This document shows, in pieces, positions 44,348 through 56,100 of a stretch of 64,000 bases of DNA. This stretch comes from Bombyx mori. Lineage: Eukaryota; Arthropoda; Insecta; Lepidoptera; Bombycidae. Position numbers and translations under genes: made by a program. Every line of letters begins with the position of its first letter. The first letter of the stretch is position 1. Below the pieces are notes generated by a model that worked only from the letters and a program-made list of their open reading frames with translations, was not told where the DNA came from and ran no database searches. Where the stretch lies: contig NC_085119.1 in NCBI RefSeq assembly GCF_030269925.1, positions 11,877,001 to 11,941,000 on the forward strand, written 5' to 3'.

Positions 44348-45991
44348 ATGGAGTCCATGGTCGATCTGTTTGCAGAATTTCTTCGCCTTAGGTACCCAAC
44401 GCTATCGGCAGAATTTTTAGAATTCAAGACCCATCACGCAGCGAACTCGCCGGCGGTCTCTGTCGCTCCCGTCGCTCCTGCGTCGTCCATCGCGGCCTCC
44501 ATCACGCCCGCCGATCCCGTGTCCCCGATACTCGCGCCCAAAACTTCTGCGTCGACCGTTGCAGCTTCCGCCTCAACCGTGCGTTCGTCGGCGACCTACG
44601 TTGCTTCCGTGCGTTCGTCCACGGCCTCCGTCGTGCCTGCGTCGTCCACTGCGCCCGCTAAAACACCCACCCGCAGGTCGCCCGCGCCCTCCTCATCCGA
44701 TTCAGAGTCGGACATGGAGGTCGACCCTTCCCCCGCCGCCACGACTGATGGATTCACAGTAGTCCAAAAAGGTAAAAAGCGCGATGCGGAGGCCCGAGCT
44801 TCCGCGGCCGCTAAAGTAAGCAAAGCCGCGAACGCGTCGCGTCCCCGCCCACCAACCCCCGTCGCTCCCGCTGTCCGTGCAACACCGTCGCCGCGTCCAG
44901 TGGCACAATCTAAAACTCAGACCCCTCCCCCGGTAATCCTTCAAGAGAAGGCAGCTTGGGACCGAGTTTCCCTGGCCCTTAAGGCCAAAAATATTAATTT
45001 TGTCAGCGCCCGTAATCTCGCTAACGGGATTCAAATAAAAGTAACGTCACCTGACGACCATAGGGCCCTCTCAAGTTACCTCCGAAAGGAGCGTATAAGC
45101 TTCCACACTTATACGCTCCAGGAGGAGCGCGAACTCCGCGTTGTCATACGTGGAATCCCGAAGGAGCTAGATGCTGATCTCGTCAAGGCTGATCGGATAG
45201 AACAAGGCCTACCAGTAAATTCCGTGCACCGCATGCACACCGGCCGCGGTAGGGAGCCATACAATATGGTTCTAGTCGCCCTCCAGCCTACCCCCGAGGG
45301 TAAGCACATTTTTAACATACGGACCGTCTGTAAGCTCTCCGGTATCGCCGTCGAAGTCCCCCATAAAAAAGGCACTCCTAGTCAGTGCCATAACTGCCAA
45401 CTGTACGGGCACTCTTCCCGTAACTGCCACGCGCGCCCCCGATGTGTTAAGTGTTTGGGCGATCACGCCACGGCCCTCTGTACTCGCGACCAGAAAACCG
45501 CCACCGAACCACCTAGCTGCGTCCTGTGCCGAACACAGGGTCACCCCGCGAACTACCGTGGATGCCCCCGAGCTCCAAAAATAAATCGCCGCGTCGCCCG
45601 CCAAAACCGCCTCCGAGCTTCCCGCCCAGACATCAAAGTCTCAGTACCCTCTGTGCCGAAGGCTAAGCCTGCCTTCGTGCCGGCGCCGGTGCCCAGCGGC
45701 TCGGCCTGGGCTAAACCGTTGCCGTACACGAACACGGCTGCAGCTCCTCCCTCCGCGATTCGTCCCGCCCCCGCGATTCGTCCCTCCCCCGCGATCAGCA
45801 CTCCGACCGCGTCCGATAATCTCGCTCTAGCGATCGACTTTTTTCAGTCGATCAACTTTGAGCGTGTTAACGCTTTGGGTGACGCCATTCGCGCCGCCTC
45901 CACTGCACAACACTTCATCGCTGTTGTGCAGGAATACGCTGACGTATACGCGTCGTTAAATACGTACGTCCTCCGCTCACTCCGCCGGTAA
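44348..45991 (+). CDS. LINE ORF1 (gag-like, three CCHC knuckles)
   Basis: A 547-residue intact ORF. The first ~200 residues are low-complexity Ala/Pro/Ser/Val-rich and probably disordered. A central fold follows (EERELRVVIRGIPKELDADL), of the RRM-like type common in jockey ORF1 proteins. Then come three zinc knuckles, CHNCQLYGHSSRNC, CVKCLGDHATALC and CVLCRTQGHPANYRGC, and a basic/proline-rich tail. In this clade ORF1 binds the element RNA and helps carry it to the nucleus. The stop is three bases before the ORF2 ATG, suggesting termination-reinitiation. Antisense ORFs over it are shadows of its GC-rich codon use. Confidence 0.9.
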   Translation: MESMVDLFAEFLRLRYPTLSAEFLEFKTHHAANSPAVSVAPVAPASSIAASITPADPVSPILAPKTSASTVAASASTVRSSATYVASVRSSTASVVPASSTAPAKTPTRRSPAPSSSDSESDMEVDPSPAATTDGFTVVQKGKKRDAEARASAAAKVSKAANASRPRPPTPVAPAVRATPSPRPVAQSKTQTPPPVILQEKAAWDRVSLALKAKNINFVSARNLANGIQIKVTSPDDHRALSSYLRKERISFHTYTLQEERELRVVIRGIPKELDADLVKADRIEQGLPVNSVHRMHTGRGREPYNMVLVALQPTPEGKHIFNIRTVCKLSGIAVEVPHKKGTPSQCHNCQLYGHSSRNCHARPRCVKCLGDHATALCTRDQKTATEPPSCVLCRTQGHPANYRGCPRAPKINRRVARQNRLRASRPDIKVSVPSVPKAKPAFVPAPVPSGSAWAKPLPYTNTAAAPPSAIRPAPAIRPSPAISTPTASDNLALAIDFFQSINFERVNALGDAIRAASTAQHFIAVVQEYADVYASLNTYVLRSLRR

Positions 45992-45994
45992 TCA

Positions 45995-48566
45995 ATGGCG
46001 TACATTAGTAGAATAAAGCCCTTATCCGTAACGATAGGATTTTTTAACGCTTACGGTCTCGCAAATCAACGTGATCAGGTTTGTGATTTTTTGCGTGACC
46101 ATCAAATTGACATTTTTTTAGTGCAGGAGACCCTACTCAAGCCCGCGCGTCGCGACCCTAAAATCGCGAACTATAACATGGTTAGGAACGACAGGCTCAC
46201 TGCTCGTGGTGGTGGTACCGTCATTTACTATAGAAGAGCCCTGCATTGCGTCCCGCTCGATCCTCCCGCGCTCGCTAACATCGAAGCATCAGTGTGCCGA
46301 ATCTCACTGACGGGTCACGCGCCGATCGTTATCGCGTCCGTTTATCTTCCTCCGGATAAGATCGTTCTAAGCAGTGATATCGAGGCGCTACTTGGCATGG
46401 GAAGCTCTGTCATTCTGGCGGGCGACCTAAATTGTAAACACATCAGGTGGAACTCACATACCACAACCCCTAATGGCAGGCGGCTCGACGCGTTAGTCGA
46501 TTATCTCGCCTTCGATGTCATCGCTCCGCTAACCCCGACTCACTACCCGCTAAATATCGCGCATCGCCCGGATATACTCAACATAGCGTTATTAAAAAAC
46601 GTTACTCTGCGCTTACACTCGATCGAAGTAGTTTCAGAGTTAGATTCAGACCACCGTCCCGTCATTTTGAAACTCGGTCGCGCTCCCGATTCCGTTCCCG
46701 TCACGAGGACAGTGGTGGATTGGCACACGCTGGGCATTAGCCTGGCTGAATCTGATCCACCATCGCTCCCGTTTAGCCCGGACTCTACCCCGTCGCCTCA
46801 GGATACCGCTGAAGCCATAGACATCTTAACGTCACACATCACCTCGACATTAGATAGGTCATCGAAGCAAGTTGTAGCGGAGGACTTCCTTCACCGCTTC
46901 AAATTGCCCGACGATATTAGGGAGCTCCTTAGAGCTAAGAACGCCTCGATCCGCGCCTACGATAGGTATCCTACCGTGGAAAATCGTACTCGAATGCGGC
47001 GAATCGTACGCGACGTAAAGTCTCTCATCGCCGAAGTCTGAGATGCCAGATGGTCTGATTTCTTAGAAGGACTCGCGCCCTCTCAAAGGTCTTACTACCG
47101 CTTAGCTCGTACTCTCAAATCGGATACGGTAGTAGCTATGCCCCCCCTCGTAGGCCCCTCGGGCCGACTCGCGGCGTTCGATGATGACGAAAAAGCAGAG
47201 CTGCTGGCCGATACATTGCAAACCCAGTGCACGCCCAGCACTCAATCTGTGGACCCTGTTCATGTAGAATTAGTAGACAGTGAGGTAGAACGCAGAGCCT
47301 CCTTGCCACCCTTGGATGCGTTACCACCCGTCACCCCGATGGAAGTTAAAGACTTGATCAAAGACCTACGTCCTCGCAAAGCTCCCGGTTCCGACGGTAT
47401 ATCTAACCGTGTTATTAAACTTTTACCCGTCCAACTCATCGTGATGTTGGCATCTATTTTTAATGCCGCTATGGCTAACTGTATCTTTCCCGCGGTGTGG
47501 AAAGAAGCGGACGTTATCGGCATACATAAACCCGGTAAACCAAAAAATCATCCGACGAGCTACCGCCCGATTAGCCTCCTCATGTCTCTAGGCAAACTGT
47601 ATGAGCGTCTGCTCTACAAACGCCTCAGAGACTTCGTCTCATCAAAGGGCATTCTCATCGATGAACAATTCGGATTCCGTGCAAATCACTCATGCGTACA
47701 ACAGGTGCACCGCCTCACGGAGCACATTCTCGTGGGACTTAACCGACCAAAACCGATCTACACGGGAGCCCTCTTCTTCGACGTCGCAAAAGCGTTCGAC
47801 AAAGTCTGGCACAACGGTTTGATTTTCAAACTTTTCAACATGGGCGTACCGGATAGTCTCGTGCTCATCATACGGGACTTCTTGTCTAACCGCTCTTTTC
47901 GATATCGAGTAGAGGTAACCCGCTCCTCCCCGCGACCACTCACGGCTGGAGTCCCGCAAGGCTCCGTTCTTTCTCCGCTCCTATTTAGTTTATTTGTCAA
48001 TGATATTCCCCGGTCGCCGCCGACCCAGCTAGCCTTATTCGCTGACGACACAACCGTTTACTACTCAAGTAGAAACAAGTCCCTAATCGCGAGTAAGCTC
48101 CAGAGTGCAGCGTTAACCCTCGGACAGTGGTTCCGAAAATGGCGCATAGACATCAACCCAGCGAAAAGCACAGCAGTGTTATTTCAAAGGGGAAACTCTC
48201 CGCTTATTTCCTCCCGCATTAGGAGGAGAAATATCACACCCCCGATCACCCTCCGTGAGGAACGTCGACCTTCACGACGACCTGGGCCTCGAATCGATCC
48301 GCAAACACATGAAGTTAGTGTCGGAACGTTACTTCGATAAGGCTATGCGTCATGATAATCGCCTTATCGTTGCCGCCGCTGATTACTCCCCGAATCCTGA
48401 TCACGCAGGAGCAAGTCACCGTCGTCGCCCTAGACACGTCCTTACGGATCCATCAGATTCAATAACTCTTGCATTAGATACCTTCAGCTCTAACACTAGG
48501 AGCAGGCTGAGGAACCCCGGTAACCATACTCGTCGAACTCGACAAAGAGGTCGACGTGCAACCTAA
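45995..48566 (+). pseudogene. LINE ORF2 (AP-endonuclease + reverse transcriptase), broken
   Basis: ATG at 45995. The endonuclease comes first: FNAYGLANQRDQV, VQETLLKP (Glu), ILAGDLNCKH and DSDHRPV, all present. The frame stops at a TGA (47039-47041) where the 7495-9529 copy has CGA (Arg). After that single stop the same frame continues with the RT: KAPGSDGIS, FFDVAKAFDKVWH, GVPQGSVLSPLLF, LALFADDTTVYY. Around 48254 roughly 0.3 kb is missing relative to the other copy (from PPITL to RNVDLHDDL), which shifts the frame and truncates the protein at 48340. The C-terminal block resumes in another frame at 48255-48566 and ends GRRAT. The element is not autonomous. Confidence 0.9.
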
Positions 48567-48813
48567 CCCATGCATCAGCCCGCTGAGTTTCTCGCCGGAT
48601 CTTCTCAGTGGGTCGCGATTCCGATCCGGTAGTAGATTCATTCGCGAAGCAATTGCTCTTGAGTTGTTAGGTCTCCTTCGGAGGCACTCGGGCAGTTGTT
48701 AGCAAATCCCCCCCCTCCTGGCTGAGCCTTTGCTCGCCCACCTGTCCTGGTGAAGCTGGAAAGGCCTCCGGGCCACCAGTAATCTTTCAATCATAAAAAA
48801 AAAAAAAAAAAAC

Positions 48814-48940
48814 TTATTAACAAATGTTCACGATTGACTTCATGGGGAAAATTAGTACCTGCCGGCGGAATTCGAACACCGATGCATCGCTACACAAGAA
48901 TGCAGTCTTATCCTTTAGGCCACGACGACTTTTAGGTACC
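48814..48940 (-). mobile_element. tRNA-head part of the SINE split by the LINE
   Basis: Continues the 43688-44030 SINE: GTTCACGATTGACTTC, then GGCGGAATTCGAACACCGAT (box-B region) and CCTTTAGGCCACGACGAC (box-A region) in minus orientation. Starts with the right target duplication. Confidence 0.85.
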
Positions 48941-50193
48941 CAAAACCCCACATATTAGGCCGTCCCCCTAACATAACCGTGAAAATTCATTTCTTCCCAG
49001 GCCAACAAAATAGTTAAATTATGATTAGTAATTTACTTTTTATTTCTTACCTCATTTTCTAAATAGTGATAACGATAATCATTACCTATTATAAATAGAT
49101 AGCTTGAAGGCTTTGTTTGTATTATCCCTGGTCACCAATTTAGACAAAAATGACGCTAAATATCCATGTGCAGGAGGAAAATCTCACACAAAGTAAGTGT
49201 TTTTGAGAAATTAGCCGTTCAGTCCACCTGTGAAATTGAGGTTAAATGCGAAATTATCGTAATTATATTAATTGTTAGGACTATTTAGGTTTCTTACAAG
49301 CAGTTCCATTTCTAATATTGGGTTGCTAGATTGCACCCAAGGTAGGTACTAAATTATAGCTGGAAACCATAAAACAAAGAAGATTGTGCTTTGAGACTAG
49401 ATACAATTTTCAGTTCCATTCATTTAGATCCAACCCCTATTGGGACAAAGACAGATGTCGCAACGATATTTTAAAATTTCGACTTTAAAACCACCCTATA
49501 CTTCAATTATATGAATTAAAATTAAAGTTTTTAAGCAAATTAACTTGCGTAATTAAAAATAGTTGACTATTAATAAGGAGCTAACGATATAAAATGTCAA
49601 AGATCAATATAAACTTAAGTTGCTGGTGAAAATTGTTTATTACTCATTTATTAGTACCTGTAACACAAGTTCTTTACGAACTTATCACGGGACCAGTTAA
49701 CGTGGCGTGATTGTTAGTAAATGTTTATTTATTTATTTATTAGGGCATCAGACAAGTGCCCCTGTAATTAATAGGTACGTATTTTGAAATAGTTACGTAT
49801 TTTAACATTTATTTTTTATTTTTTTTATCATAAAAATAATGGACTTCATTTTAATTTTTCGATAATTGAAGTTAATTCATTAATTGACTTGAAGCTTTAT
49901 AGCCGACCTAAGGAAAAGAAGAAAAAGCATGTGAAGACATTAATTTAAGCATTTGTGTACTTGGTGTGCTTTCTATACCTTGACGTATTTATTACATTAA
50001 CATAATTTTAAAAATATTTTCGGTTTTATCTCTTCTGTGGCATGCCCTAATGCCAATCTACACAATTGCCTAAGCAAGCTGATGATATTAGTTTTTTTTT
50101 TTTCCATTAAAACCTTAATAAATCTATTAATACGTAGACACACTAAAGCCTTAATATTAAACTAAAATCATAATTTTATCCCCTTTTAGTGAA
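48941..50193. other. 5' flank of CYP4G gene B
   Basis: AT-rich. The acceptor CCCCTTTTAG (50180-50189) lies four bases before the ATG, so an untranslated first exon and the promoter must lie here or further left. Neither can be placed. Confidence 0.45.
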
Positions 50194-53100
50194 ATGACGA
50201 GCTTGGTGGATGAGACCGAGGGATATCACGTTAATTCTCGCGTGATATTTTATCCTCTACTTGGACTTACCACAGCAATATGGATTCTATACAGATGGCA
50301 ACAGAACTCACATATGCACAAACTTGCTGAATTGTTACCTGGACCGGCATCAATTCCGATTTTCGGAAATGCTTTGACTCTCATGAGGAAAAATCCCCAC
50401 GGTAGGTACAGTACGTTATTATTATATGTGAGGCCATTAACAAGTTTAGCAAAACTTTATTTTTAATCTACATCATACACCTCTTCAACTGCTTTCACAA
50501 ATACAGTTTAGTTTACTTTAGTTACTTCCACAGTGTCATGGTCCTATGGCATTTTGCTATGGGGCAATGCGGCCGATGTATAAATGATATTTATTCTGCA
50601 GAAAAGAGCTATACGTGCTATTTATAACATGCACTCAAGGGAATCCCTGAGGGAGAAATTTAAAGAAATTAAAGTTCTCACTATGCCATCCCAGTACATT
50701 TTTGAAAATTTGATATATGTTCGTAAACATATTGAGGAGTTTCCTAAAAAGTCGGACATACATAATAGAAATACTAGGAACAAACACAAGCTTGTTGTGC
50801 CGATGAGTAGGTTACATAAGATACGAAATTCATTCGGGTGTTTGTCTGTGCGCCTGTACAACAAAATCCCACAAGATGTTCAGAACCTACATATACATAA
50901 GTTTAAGAAAACTATTAAAGAACATCTGTGCAATAAAGCTTACTATAAAGTCAATGATTATCTAGAAGATTGCACAAAGTGGGAATGAGTTGCTCGCTCC
51001 GGGCATTTCAATATTGTGGTAATTGTTACGTTATAATACTCATTGTAAAAATTTCATATTTAAAAAAATACCAACATTAAAAAAAGAAAAAAAATCATAT
51101 TTAAAAAAAAAGTAAAAGACATGCCCGCTGAGTTTCTTGCCAATTCTTCTCAGAACGGAGGCTAGTTCTTGTAAATTGGCGGTAATTCTTTTGACGTTCA
51201 ACAAGTATGTCATGTAGTTTCATTTATGTTGAATAAATTTTTTTTTGATTTCATTTGATTTGATTTACATCCTGAAATTCTGTAGCTATGGAGTAATTCG
51301 TGCATACATATGTGCTACCTAATTAAGGGTTTCATAAATATAACCAACTATATATTTAGAAGTCTTTTCCAAATAATTTCAAGTTTCTCGTTTGTTCTAG
51401 AATTAGTCAACCTCGCTCTGGGCTATGCGCAAACATTTGGCAACGTCATCCGCGTTTGGTTGGGCTCCAAGTTGATCGTTTTTCTAGTTGACGCTGATGA
51501 TATTGAAATAATCCTTAACAGCCATGTCCATATTGATAAAGCTACCGAGTACAGATTCTTTAAGCCATGGCTTGGTGAAGGACTTCTTATCAGTTCAGGT
51601 ATGTAAGAGTGGTATTTAGTATGTAGTTAGAATTTTATTTAGCTCAGACAATACAATGAATAACCATCGCCTGACCGTGGGGAACTGAATGCATTTCGTT
51701 ACTACAGGAATAGTTTATTAAACGTGATACGAGTACTATCTCATTACGTAACTTTTAAAAAAAAAGTCCCTTTCAAAAACCACAGGTTTCATAAAATCTG
51801 CGTCAGTTGACTACTGATGATCACTACCTTAATAATACAATTATAAAGTGCGCCAATTTATGACTATCATTTAAAAATTTGTTCTCTGTTAAATGTGTAA
51901 GGCCGAAAATTGTCGCAAAGTAATTTAGAAATTTATGTATCGAAGCTATAAAATTTTTCGATCAGTTTTTATTCTTAACTAGCTGAACCGGCAGACTTTG
52001 TAGTACCTCAATCGATATATAAAAGACCTAAACTTTTGTATAAAATAAACATAAAACAAACAAAAGGAATCCGTGCGACGGATTTTTATTTCATTCCGAG
52101 CATTTTCATATGTATCTACCTTTTAAGCCTTCTCTGGACTTCCACAAATAATTCAAGACCAAAATTAGCCAAATCGGTTCAGCCGTTCTCGAGTTTTAGC
52201 GAGACTAACGAACAGCAATTCATTTATATATATAGAGGTAATTAATAAAAATTCTGCAATAAATCTACGAAATATTATTTTGGAAGCAACATTACATTCA
52301 TAATAAAACATTATTTTAGGTCCAAAATGGCGTTCACACAGAAAAATGATCGCTCCGACATTTCATATAAACATTCTTAAGTCATTTGTTGGAATCTTCA
52401 ACCAAAATAGTAACAACGTGGTAGAGAAGTTGAAATCTGAAGTCGGAAAAACATTTGACGTACATGATTACATGAGTGGTACCACAGTTGATATTTTATT
52501 AGGTAAGTCAAATTCTGAGGTTTTTGAAGGTATTAGACAAGATTGGCAAAAATAATTAGCGGTAAAGCATATTGTTATACCGCACACGTTTAGCGACCAC
52601 CATGAGTTCGTTCGCCCAATTAGACATTAAAACATCAATTATATTTGTTCAATCATAATTTTTTCAACTGTTAAATGCCAATTAGCAAGGCAGCAGCTTT
52701 GCTCTGCCCATGGCATTGTTGACGTCCATGAGCGTCGGTAACTTACCATTAGGTGGGCCATATGCTTGTCTGCATACAAAGGCGACAGAAAAAATTACGG
52801 AACTCAGGATAATTTTGGTATGAAACTAAAATTGAAGCCTATAGACATCACAACGTGTATGACGATGTCTACCTTGATACATGAGGGTGCAGTATCAATT
52901 TAATTGCCATAGTTGTTCAACTACAACTACGGACAGATGATAAGCAAATATATAGTTTCGAACTGACTCGTGGTCGCCGAGCCCATAAATATCCTCTGGC
53001 GCTACATCTACACATTTAATGTATGACATTGGTTACAGAAACGGCAATGGGAATTTCAAGAAAGACCCAGGATGAATCAGGCTTTGATTATGCAATGGCT

Positions 53101-56100
53101 GTGATGAAGTAAGTACGCTGTGAAGAAAGGATTTTAAATTTATCAGTAAACCAAATTTGAATGCTGAACTTTTACGATTCAAGCATCGTGATGATCGGAA
53201 AAATATAAATTCAAACTAGGGCTGATTCTGCCGCAAAGCAAGGTATTGCGGTTTATGGAGTAGGATGAACTTTAATGCAATTAAGACTTTACTATCGTAT
53301 CGCAATAAATTAGACGCCACCATCCACATAATTGTGTCCGTGGGCTCCGATGACCATTTAGTAGGGTCGATCAGAATTCCTTTAACCATAAGAAGAAAGT
53401 ACCATAACATTAACCATCTTATAACATAAACAATGGTATAAGACGAAATAAAAGGTTAAACCGATTAAACACCAATTTTTGTAGAAATAACTACCTAATT
53501 TAAATTAGTAACCGACCCCAATGCTTGTTTGTCTCAATTTCTGGATTTTCATAATTAATTAGTTCGAGAATATTCAATAATCAGTGACAATGAAAAAAAA
53601 AAAAAAATTAACACACAATAATAGAAATGTAAAAATCATGCATAATTAATTTAAATGAAATCAGTTACGAGTGTTATAAATTTATTTCAGAATGTGCGAT
53701 ATCATCCACCAGAGACACTACAAATTTTGGATGCGATCCGAGATTGTTTTCAAGTTGACTTCGTTCTTTAAACAACAAACAAAACTTTTGGGCATTATTC
53801 ACGGACTTACTAACAAAGTGCGTTTGTCTAATTAATACTACTCGTATAAAACACTTCATTTCTTTCAAAATTAATAACTTTTTATAGAACTACTTTGTCT
53901 AAAATATTACATGTTCTTCAAACAATAATGAAATCGATCTAAAGCAGCATTTATTTGTTTTATCGTATATATCTTTTTTATTTTTTTTATTGCCCTTGTA
54001 GGCAGACGAGCATACGATCCACCTGATGGTGAGTGGTTACCGTCGCCCATGGACTTCAGCAATGCCAGGGGCAGAGCCAAGCCGCTGCCTATCTCGGATG
54101 TTTATTCACAAATACACACGTATTCATTTAAAACAATCTTATATGGTTTATATATTAGCAAGGTTTTGAAATAAAATACAGTTTTTCAAAAATAAAACTT
54201 TCGAAAGATTTATTTATATTATTCGTAAAACTATTAGGTGTTGTTGTTAGATAAAACATGGCAAATAATAAAGATTATTAGCTAATACGAATGCTAATCA
54301 ATCTGTCTGTTATGTTTTTACGCCCAAATAACTCAAATTCTACGAAATTTGGGTACGAAAATGGTTTGAACTTGGGAAAGTTTTTTTCATCCACCTGCTA
54401 AGCACGGGTTTCTGACCAGTTGATATAAAGTACTCCACGCAGGTGAAGCAGCTGGCCAAATGCTTTTAAAAAAAATTAGCTAATCTAAAATTTCCTCCTC
54501 AAATTAAGGTCATCAAGAACAAGAAAGAAACGTATCTTGAAAATAAAGCTAAAGGTATCATACCGCCTACACTCGAAGAATTTACTCATCATTCTGGTGA
54601 AATTCTAGCAAATAATGCCAAAACACTTTCTGATACCGTTTTCAAAGGATATCGCGATGATCTTGATTTCAATGACGAAAACGATGTTGGTAAGAATTTT
54701 ATAGTAATTTGATGCCATGAAAGTAACAACTTTATTGCTTTCTATTTACTGATTAAATAATTTACAACCAAACAAACATTTCCAAAAAAATTATGGATAG
54801 CTTAAAATTTAATGCCTACGCAATTAGTAATGATATCACTTAAGAAAAAGTAAATTTTTATTATGAATCATTTGATATAAATAATTCAACAGGTGAAAAG
54901 AAACGACTGGCATTTTTGGACCTGATGATCGAATCTTCACAAAATGGAACAAACAAGATATCTGATCATGAAATTAAGGAAGAAGTAGATACAATTATGT
55001 TTGAGGTAAATTCACATTTTAAAGCAACATTTAACGAAAACTATTGAACATAAATATATTGGGAAACGTCTTTATATTCTTAACTATGACAGACAATAAG
55101 CGATTTTTATAAGCTGAAGTTGAAACTGCTATTTGCCTTGAGACATAAAATTAAAAGCTTAATTGCATTTGAACAAAATTGATACCGGATAATGACCGCC
55201 CCAATGGGCATTGTCAATTACAGTAATTCCCATGTAGCTACTGGTTTCGTGAAGGAACATTTAAAGTGGCACTTGTATCACGTATCTGTTAATTATATTA
55301 CAATTGTAGTCAAAAATATTCTCTATAATTATTTAACAAAACCCACACTTTTTAATACTATATATTTTTTTCTTGTTTTCCTACCTATGCTGATAGCCTT
55401 GAGAAGCTATTTCAGCTTCTCCTTGACGTGTAGGTGAACTCACGGGGCTCAAACCGGAGTGTTGCTAACACTGGCCCTAGCAATCTACCACCGGATCGGA
55501 AACGCGACCCACTGAGAAGATCCGGCGAGAAACTCAGTGGGCTATACTTTATCGAAATACAATCTCTGTGAGAAATTTAAAAAAGTGCAAAACATTTTGT
55601 TTGTCAAACTAAAATGAACCATTATTTTTGTTCATAGCAGTTAGCGTAATGAGTTCATTATTGTGTATTTATTATTTTTGACAACAAAACAAGAGTTTGA
55701 CTGGAGAAAAAGTTGTCGCTCATGATATCATTTCTCAGGGTCACGATACGACGGCAGCTGGTTCCAGTTTCGTTTTATGTCTTTTGGGTATCCATCAAGA
55801 CGTTCAAGCAAGAGTTTATGACGAGCTTTACCAGATTTTTGGAGATTCCGATAGACCTGCAACATTCGCTGACACCTTAGAAATGAAATATTTGGAAAGA
55901 GTGATTCTTGAATCTTTGAGGCTGTATCCACCAGTGCCTGTCATTGCAAGGAAATTAAATCGTGATGTTACTATCTGTGAGTAATTAAACCTTTATTGTA
56001 GCTTTATTAAACACATGCACCGAAACGTATTTCAATATAACCTACTAGTAGCCCCTGAGCTGACCCCTACGCTAACGCGTTTGTATCGCCTCTTGTATAG

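Larger units (their letters stand above)
44031..48813 (+). mobile_element. Nearly full-length jockey-clade LINE (family J)
   Basis: The 10-bp duplication TTATTAACAA (44021-44030 and 48814-48823) and the poly(A) at 48795-48812 mark the ends. Order: 5' UTR of about 317 bp, GC-rich, which should carry the internal promoter; ORF1; ORF2; then a 3' UTR with the stem-loop at 48579-48612. Much more GC-rich than the surrounding DNA. Defects: one nonsense codon and one ~0.3 kb deletion in ORF2. Confidence 0.93.

Noticed and set aside
44702..45801. Several minus-strand ORFs of 80-110 codons
   Set aside because: Shadows of the LINE ORF1 on the plus strand.
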